Source: Ferruginibacter sp. HRS2-29 (GTDB taxonomy: Bacteria > Bacteroidota > Bacteroidia > Chitinophagales > Chitinophagaceae). From it: 64,000 bases of DNA. Below are positions 59,488-64,000 of the stretch, piece by piece (position 1 is the stretch's first letter; the number at the start of each line of letters is the position of its first letter). Made by a program: the position numbers and the translations under genes. The notes beneath the pieces were generated by a model that made no database searches, was not told the origin of the DNA, and saw only the letters and a program-made list of their open reading frames with translations. Location of the stretch: positions 1 through 64,000 of the forward strand of contig NZ_RJUB01000012.1 of assembly GCF_024343615.1 (NCBI RefSeq), read 5' to 3'.

Positions 59488-60915
59488 ATGAATAACACGT
59501 ACGACAGCCTTGTTCAACAAACTTTCAACTTTCCGCAGGAAGGAATAAAGCTTGATAATAACTATTTGCAGTGGAACGATGTAGATATAAAAGCGTTGAT
59601 CGACAAACACGGCACACCGTTGAAAGTGAGTTATCTTCCAAAGATCGGGATGCAGATAAACAGGGCGAAAAAGATGTTTGAGCTGGCTTTCAAAAAGCAC
59701 AAATACGAAGGGCAATACAATTATTGTTACTGTACCAAAAGTTCGCATTTCAGCTTTGTCGTAGAAGAAGCGTTGAAACATAATATCCACCTCGAAACTT
59801 CTTACGCATATGATATCGATATCATCAATGCGTTATACAAAAAGCGGAAGATCAACAAGGATATCAATATCGTGTGTAATGGGTTTAAACAAAAAAATTA
59901 CACCAGCCGTATAGCCAAGCTGATCAACTCCGGATTTAAGAATGTGATCCCCGTACTGGATAACAAGGAAGAGCTGAACATGTACAAACGCAACATCCGT
60001 ACCGGTGAGCCTTTCAAACTGGGGATCCGCATTGCCGCGGAAGAAGAACCTACATTTCCGTTTTATACCTCAAGGCTTGGCATAAAAGCGAAAGACGTGC
60101 TCGAATTTTATGTGGATGAGATTGAAGGATACGAAGAAAAATTTCAGCTGAAAATGCTGCATATATTTTTGAACAAAGGGATCAAAGACGATATCTATTA
60201 CTGGAGTGAACTGCAGAAAAGTATCACCCTTTATTGCCAGCTGAAAAAGATCTGCCCGGAGCTTGATTCCATCAACATCGGCGGTGGTTTCCCTATCAAG
60301 CATTCTCTTGGTTTTGAATACGATTACCAGTTCATGATCAACGAGATCGTAGGCAATATCAAAAATGCCTGCAAGAAAGCCAAAGTGCAGATGCCGAATA
60401 TCTTCACCGAATTCGGAAGTTTCACTGTAGGCGAAAGCATGGCGCATATCTACAGCGTGATCGGCGAAAAGATCCAGAACGACCGTGAAACCTGGTATAT
60501 GATCGATTCATCTTTCATCACCACATTGCCGGATACCTGGGGTATCGGCGAAAAATTCCTGATGCTGCCCATCAACAAATGGAAGAACGAATACCAGCGT
60601 GTGGTGTTAGGCGGCATCACCTGCGATGGCCATGATTACTACGATTCGGAAGAACATATCAATGAAGTGTTTTTGCCAAAAGTAAAAACTACCAAGGAAG
60701 ACGCGTTGGAAACGAACAGTGAGCCCCTGTACGTCGGTTTCTTTCATACCGGCGCCTACCAGGACCAGATCAGCGGTTATGGCGGTATCAAGCATTGCCT
60801 GATCCCTTCACCAAAACATATCATCATAGAGCGTGATAAAAACGGGAAATTGATTGAATGGACGTATGCGAAAGAGCAGACGAGCCAGAGTATGCTGAAG
60901 ATATTAGGCTACTAG
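59488..60915 (+). CDS. Arginine decarboxylase-like, alanine-racemase-fold PLP enzyme
   Basis: Fold-III pyridoxal-phosphate decarboxylase of 475 residues. The PLP lysine is Lys84 in CYCTKSSH. INIGGGFP marks the phosphate-binding loop; the C-terminal cysteine motif is GGITCDGHDYY. It resembles the biosynthetic arginine decarboxylases (SpeA) in the core but lacks the long insertions of the 658-residue E. coli enzyme; such short forms are usual in Bacteroidota. The product would be agmatine for polyamine synthesis. No agmatinase gene is in the window. Substrate inferred from family. Confidence 0.87.
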   Translation: MNNTYDSLVQQTFNFPQEGIKLDNNYLQWNDVDIKALIDKHGTPLKVSYLPKIGMQINRAKKMFELAFKKHKYEGQYNYCYCTKSSHFSFVVEEALKHNIHLETSYAYDIDIINALYKKRKINKDINIVCNGFKQKNYTSRIAKLINSGFKNVIPVLDNKEELNMYKRNIRTGEPFKLGIRIAAEEEPTFPFYTSRLGIKAKDVLEFYVDEIEGYEEKFQLKMLHIFLNKGIKDDIYYWSELQKSITLYCQLKKICPELDSINIGGGFPIKHSLGFEYDYQFMINEIVGNIKNACKKAKVQMPNIFTEFGSFTVGESMAHIYSVIGEKIQNDRETWYMIDSSFITTLPDTWGIGEKFLMLPINKWKNEYQRVVLGGITCDGHDYYDSEEHINEVFLPKVKTTKEDALETNSEPLYVGFFHTGAYQDQISGYGGIKHCLIPSPKHIIIERDKNGKLIEWTYAKEQTSQSMLKILGY

Positions 60916-60960
60916 ACAATTACGAATTAGAAATTACGAATTACGAATTTTCCAGAGGAA

Positions 60961-60988
60961 GCTGCTTACGATGTAAGCGGCTTTTTTT
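60961..60988 (+). terminator. Terminator of the arginine decarboxylase gene
   Basis: GCTGCTTAC and GTAAGCGGC form a 9-bp stem (one G-T pair) with a GAT loop, followed by seven T. It is preceded by an AATTACGAATTAGAAATTACGAATT array (60917-60946) that starts two bases after the stop. Confidence 0.9.
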
Positions 60989-61049
60989 ATGGCGGGCACT
61001 TCTTTTGAACAATTTTTACAGACTTACTGGCTCTCAGTTTAATCTACAT

Positions 61050-61080
61050 ATTTTGACTATTGACTATTCACGATTGACTA
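61050..61080. repeat. TTGACTATTGACTATTCACG array
   Basis: ATTTTGACTATTGACTATTCACGATTGACTATGG runs into the stop codon of the minus-strand lipoprotein gene at 61078. It is the TGAATAG family in reverse orientation. Confidence 0.75.
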
Positions 61081-61365
61081 TGGCGCTTTGAACGCATCAT
61101 CGGAATGCATGGATTTATTGTATAGATAGTATTTCCCGTCCTTGTAATTTTTCCAGTAGCGATGCCCTTCCAGGTCGTAATACAATCTTCCGTCCACCGT
61201 TTTTTTTGCGGCCGCATCATTTACCGTGATGACTTTGGGAGTAGCGGTCTTTATTTTTTTTACCGGCGCCGCCGTAACAGGTTCTTTGGCAGGCGTTGTT
61301 TTTTTGCTGCAACTGAAGAGAAAACTTAATACACAAACGGTAAATACGAAGGATATCTTTTTCAT
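61078..61365 (-). CDS. Small putative lipoprotein
   Basis: 95 residues with a lipobox (LFSC, Cys19). A Lys/Thr/Pro-rich linker (about 20-50) leads to a short domain with TVDGRLYYDLEGHRYWKNYKDGKYYLYNK, which has many aromatic and charged residues. Unknown function. The C-terminus and stop overlap the repeat at 61050-61080. It is divergent from the next gene with a spacer of about 57 bases. Confidence 0.7.
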   Translation of the reverse strand: MKKISFVFTVCVLSFLFSCSKKTTPAKEPVTAAPVKKIKTATPKVITVNDAAAKKTVDGRLYYDLEGHRYWKNYKDGKYYLYNKSMHSDDAFKAP

Positions 61366-61422
61366 TAATTTCAGGTTTGCCTTTCAATTGCAATAATGCT
61401 ACCAAATATTCAAAACAGAAAT

Positions 61423-61878
61423 ATGAAATTTATTGGCATATTTACCGCTCTCATTTTTGCCGCAGGTATGAGCGCAAAAGCCCAGTCTGCAGAGGATTCT
61501 GTAAAAATGGTCATCAATAACCTGTTTGCTGCCATGAAACAAGGGGATGGCAGGTCTTTGCAAAATTGTTTTGCCGACAGTGCGCTTTTACAAACCGTCT
61601 CCCGTAATAAGGCCGGCGAAACAATCGTGCGGAATGAACCGGTAAGCGATTTCGTGGCTTTTATAAGCAGGGAAACCAAAGGAAATGCCGATGAGCGCAT
61701 CACTTTTGAAACCATAAAGATCGATGGCAATCTTGCGATGGCCTGGACACCTTACCAGTTTTATTACAAGGGTCAATTCAGTCATTGCGGAGTCAATTCT
61801 TTTCAGCTGGTAAGAATGAACAATGGCTGGAGAGTGCAGTATATCATTGATACCCGAAGAAAAGCGGGATGTAATTAG
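61423..61878 (+). CDS. Exported NTF2/SnoaL-like protein
   Basis: 151 residues from the ATG at 61423; an ATG at 61396 would add nine non-signal residues. The signal peptide ends SAKAQ. The mature part has the cone-shaped NTF2-like pattern: helix MVINNLFAAMKQGD, FADSALLQTVSR, ERITFETIKIDGNLAMAWTPYQFYYKGQFSHCGVNSFQLVRMNNGWRV. No clear catalytic residues. Family members bind small ligands or act as enzymes; none can be named here. A palindromic repeat follows. Confidence 0.82.
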   Translation: MKFIGIFTALIFAAGMSAKAQSAEDSVKMVINNLFAAMKQGDGRSLQNCFADSALLQTVSRNKAGETIVRNEPVSDFVAFISRETKGNADERITFETIKIDGNLAMAWTPYQFYYKGQFSHCGVNSFQLVRMNNGWRVQYIIDTRRKAGCN

Positions 61879-61899
61879 ATGCCAAAAGATCTGAACGAA

Positions 61900-62091
61900 G
61901 AGAAAACAAGGATCACGGATTTCAAATTGATCAGGGGATTACACAGATTGTTTTCACTCCGTGAAAACTAAAATGCAGTCTATAAATTTCCAGTATTTAT
62001 TTCACTAGAAATTTTTATAAACTGCATTTCTATTTTGCGCCAGCAAAATAATCTGTGTAATCCCCTGATCAATTTGAAATCTGTGATCCTA
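61900..62091. repeat. Palindromic four-way element, copy E
   Basis: The outer arms 61910-61949 and 62050-62089 match at 39 of 40 positions although their central part (AAATTGATCAGG) differs from the other copies. Side hairpins: GTTTTCAC-TCC-GTGAAAAC (61950-61968) and ATTTTGC-GCCA-GCAAAAT (62032-62049). Inner stem: AAATGCAGTCTATAAA...TTTATAAACTGCATTT. The right arm ends against the stop codon of the next gene (minus strand). Confidence 0.9.
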
Positions 62092-63336
62092 TCTTCTTTT
62101 CATCTTATACTTCTTATTCACTTTCGGATTGTTGAAATATTCATCCAGTTCTTTTTCATTCGGGGTTTCTTCAGCGATCGGGATATCGATCAGCTGTATC
62201 TGGGTCTGCTTCAGTTCGTCCCTTAACTTTTGCGATTTGTTGATGATCGCCGGGTCGCGTTTGCCCACCAGCTGATTTTCTGCCATCAGGTATTCCAGCC
62301 TTTTGATGCTGCTGCGGATAAGGGTAGCGGTATTCTGTTCGTAACTGCTGTTGGGTGATGTGGCTTCTTTAACCGGAACCAGCGCCACGCCAACACTTGG
62401 CAGGATCTTGCCGGTAGTTTGCTGGCTGGTATTTGGCAATGATGAAAAGATAGTGCCACCCAAGGCCGTTGATGCCGAAGCAAGATCGAATCCTGTACGG
62501 CTGCGTTTTACCTTTTTGATCTTGCGGTCAACTATCCGGAAACTGCTCTTTAATTGTGTAATATAAGTCGATACTTCTTTTCGCAACCGGTCAAACTCCA
62601 TCACCTGTTGCGGATAATTGATATTCTCTTTCACAGTGATCTCTATCGCCGCTGTATCGGAGGTATGAAATTTATTAGTACCGATGAAGAAAAGATTGAT
62701 CTTACGTTGTTTATCGCGGTCCCCGTCTTTTACAAAATCAAAGGGGGCCGTCCAGGTAAAATCATCACCACACTTCAATACCGGCGTGCTCGATTTGATG
62801 GCGTAATTGCTGATATAAGTGATATCATCGATCGGGAAACTACCGTTGTCGCATTGAATCTTAAAACTCAGCGTATCGCCTTCTTCAATGAACAGGCTAT
62901 TGGTGACAGAAGGTTTTAATTTGGAAGGGATGATCTCTGTGCTGTAAAAAAGCAATACGAAGGAAGTATCTATACGGTCTTCGGGATCGTTGAGATTTTG
63001 TACGCTGAGGTTCACTTTGTACTCGTAATCATATTTCAGCCGGCCGGAAAGGAAATAGGATTTTTCTACTTTGAAGGAAAGCAAACCATTGTCCTTATTG
63101 ATCTTCAGGCCTACGGGAGAATTTTTGAGGAACCAATAATATTTGGAAACATCCTTATTGATCTCCAGTTGATAGCGAAGGGTAGAGTCTACGTGGATGG
63201 TAAAATAAGGATTGAGGTTTTTGATACGCAGCAGGGAGGTATCGTACATCTTTCTGGGAAAAGTATCTGTATGAACCTGGCTGAATACAGTGGAAAAGGA
63301 AATGCATAGTATTGCCAGTAAGGCCAGTTTCTTCAT
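62089..63336 (-). CDS. Large exported protein, unknown function
   Basis: 415 residues with a signal peptide (about 1-20, ending VFSQ). The N-terminal part is strand-rich with Ig-like repeats (YFTIHVDSTLRYQLEINKDVSKYYW; LSFKIQCDNGSFPIDDITYIS; AAIEITVKENINYPQQV). The C-terminal part (from about 240) is helical, with Lys/Arg-rich and Ser/Thr-rich segments. The arrangement resembles periplasmic or gliding-related proteins, but no family is recognised. The gene ends directly at the palindromic repeat, and a perfect palindrome lies upstream. Confidence 0.72.
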   Translation of the reverse strand: MKKLALLAILCISFSTVFSQVHTDTFPRKMYDTSLLRIKNLNPYFTIHVDSTLRYQLEINKDVSKYYWFLKNSPVGLKINKDNGLLSFKVEKSYFLSGRLKYDYEYKVNLSVQNLNDPEDRIDTSFVLLFYSTEIIPSKLKPSVTNSLFIEEGDTLSFKIQCDNGSFPIDDITYISNYAIKSSTPVLKCGDDFTWTAPFDFVKDGDRDKQRKINLFFIGTNKFHTSDTAAIEITVKENINYPQQVMEFDRLRKEVSTYITQLKSSFRIVDRKIKKVKRSRTGFDLASASTALGGTIFSSLPNTSQQTTGKILPSVGVALVPVKEATSPNSSYEQNTATLIRSSIKRLEYLMAENQLVGKRDPAIINKSQKLRDELKQTQIQLIDIPIAEETPNEKELDEYFNNPKVNKKYKMKRR

Positions 63337-63355
63337 GTTGAGTTTAATTTTGTTG

Positions 63356-63460
63356 AACCACAGAGTACAGGGAGGACACAGAATAACACAGAGGTAAGAA
63401 GAAATTTTCTTATTGTATTTTACTCTGTTTTACTCTGTGTCCTCCCTGTACTCTGTGGTT
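63356..63460. repeat. Near-perfect palindrome of CACAGAGTACAGGGAGGACACAGA type
   Basis: Bases 63356-63382 and 63434-63460 are exact 27-base reverse complements; beyond them the arms continue with mismatches (AATAACACAGAGG versus CTCTGTTTTACT). The loop region contains GAAATTTTCTTATTG. It lies 20 bases upstream of a minus-strand start codon and 23 bases before the hsp20 terminator. Confidence 0.9.
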
Positions 63461-63482
63461 CATTTCCGCGAAAATAAAGAAT

Positions 63483-63518
63483 AAAAAATAAAAAGCCTCC
63501 GCAAGAATGGGGAGGCCT
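63483..63518 (-). terminator. Terminator of the hsp20 gene
   Basis: GGCCTCC/GGAGGCC-type stem (63495-63500 with 63511-63516) with a 10-base loop; on the minus strand it is followed by TTTTTATTTTTTATTC. Confidence 0.85.
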
Positions 63519-63566
63519 TACCTTCTAAATGAATCAGGTAATCAACTGTATGTTCTTTAAATGTTC

Positions 63567-64000
63567 TTATTGTACATTGATTTCTTTAGCAACGGCTTTT
63601 GCTATCTCTTTTTTTGGTAATTCCAAAACAAGGATGCCGTTTTCATATTTCGCGGAAATGTTTTCAGTGTCGATCTTGTCATCCACAGTAAAACTGCGTT
63701 TGAACGCTTTCCTGCTGAATTCCCTGCGTACAACCTTATCGGTTGTGGTAGTGTTTTCTTCTTTCTTTTCGGCGCTGATGGTTAACACGTTGTTGTCTAA
63801 TTTCAGGTTGAAATCAGCTTTTTCGAAACCTGGTACAGCTAATTCCACTACATAGGAAGCTTCCTTGTCGGTGATATTTGCAGGAGGAAAATGCAATACA
63901 TCTTCCCTGAGTGATTTGCCCGCTGCTACCGGGAATTCGTTGAAAAGGTCTTTCATCAATCCGTCGAATGTTCTGAATCCGTTGTGTGCTCTAACTAAAG
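63567..64000 (-). CDS. Hsp20/alpha-crystallin small heat-shock protein, 5' end outside window
   Basis: ATP-independent chaperone that holds unfolding proteins. The alpha-crystallin core is clear: PPANITDKEASYVVELAVPGF, LTISAEKK, EFSRKAFKRSFTVDD, ENGILVLELPKKE. The reading frame stays open past the first in-frame ATG at 63956 to the window end (LVRAHNGFRTFDGLMKDLFNEF, a normal Hsp20 N-terminus). The gene is therefore truncated by the window edge and its true start lies beyond 64000. It ends at its own terminator. Confidence 0.93.
   Translation of the reverse strand, partial: LVRAHNGFRTFDGLMKDLFNEFPVAAGKSLREDVLHFPPANITDKEASYVVELAVPGFEKADFNLKLDNNVLTISAEKKEENTTTTDKVVRREFSRKAFKRSFTVDDKIDTENISAKYENGILVLELPKKEIAKAVAKEINVQ

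Noticed and set aside
1-64000. tRNA or rRNA genes
   Set aside because: No cloverleaf with the expected GTTCRA-type T arm and no rRNA-like stretch was seen on either strand; the cloverleaf-like palindromic elements lack tRNA consensus bases.

Overview
The window is chromosomal DNA of a Bacteroidota bacterium, most likely a member of the Chitinophagaceae; the genus cannot be fixed from the sequence. The evidence is a type IX secretion C-terminal domain, a three-subunit succinate dehydrogenase with a single cytochrome b subunit, a TonB-dependent receptor with an N-terminal carboxypeptidase-like domain, Bacteroidota-restricted families (DUF6515, DUF3667, DUF3347), several -7 promoter boxes of the TAnnTTTG type, and few Shine-Dalgarno sequences. 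I see no rRNA, tRNA, CRISPR array, prophage, insertion sequence or transposase gene. Most of the 52 protein genes are housekeeping or conserved hypothetical genes.

Layout. 1-645 tandem copies of a palindromic repeat. 0.6-6.5 kb: C-terminal processing protease, amino-sugar kinase plus murQ (MurNAc recycling), a T9SS-exported protein and an unknown. 6.6-10.2 kb: sdhCAB operon. 10.4-22.4 kb: a 1165-residue outer-membrane-like protein, holA, a FUSC membrane protein, small lipoproteins, msrA. 22.6-27 kb: a MurC-like ligase, hutI and ftcD (end of histidine degradation). 27.1-30 kb: BON/SH3 proteins, an atypical SDR, a lipoprotein. 30.3-37.8 kb: parE and parC (topoisomerase IV) with four other genes between them. 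37.9-48.8 kb: envelope and transport genes (DUF6515, a Cys/His lipoprotein, an ABC-F ATPase, a D-2-hydroxyacid dehydrogenase, a TonB receptor, a Kir-type potassium channel). 48.9-59.3 kb: thrS-infC and rpmI-rplT, separated by about 7 kb holding a pseudouridine synthase, a hydrolase, an MFS pump and an M16 protease pair. 59.4-64 kb: arginine decarboxylase-like enzyme, small exported proteins, and an Hsp20 gene cut by the window end.

The most unusual content is between the genes. First, a dispersed palindromic element occurs in five places. It has an outer stem of about 40 bp, an inner stem around AAATGCA, and between them one independent short hairpin on each side, giving a four-way-junction fold. 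Stem sequences differ between copies, but both sides change together. Second, many spacers carry arrays of degenerate 7-9 bp units, often as inverted pairs, in about a dozen sequence families that recur at several loci. Many arrays start exactly at the upstream stop codon and supply it, and some end a few bases before the next start codon. I know of no named system that matches this, and I treat it as the main lead.
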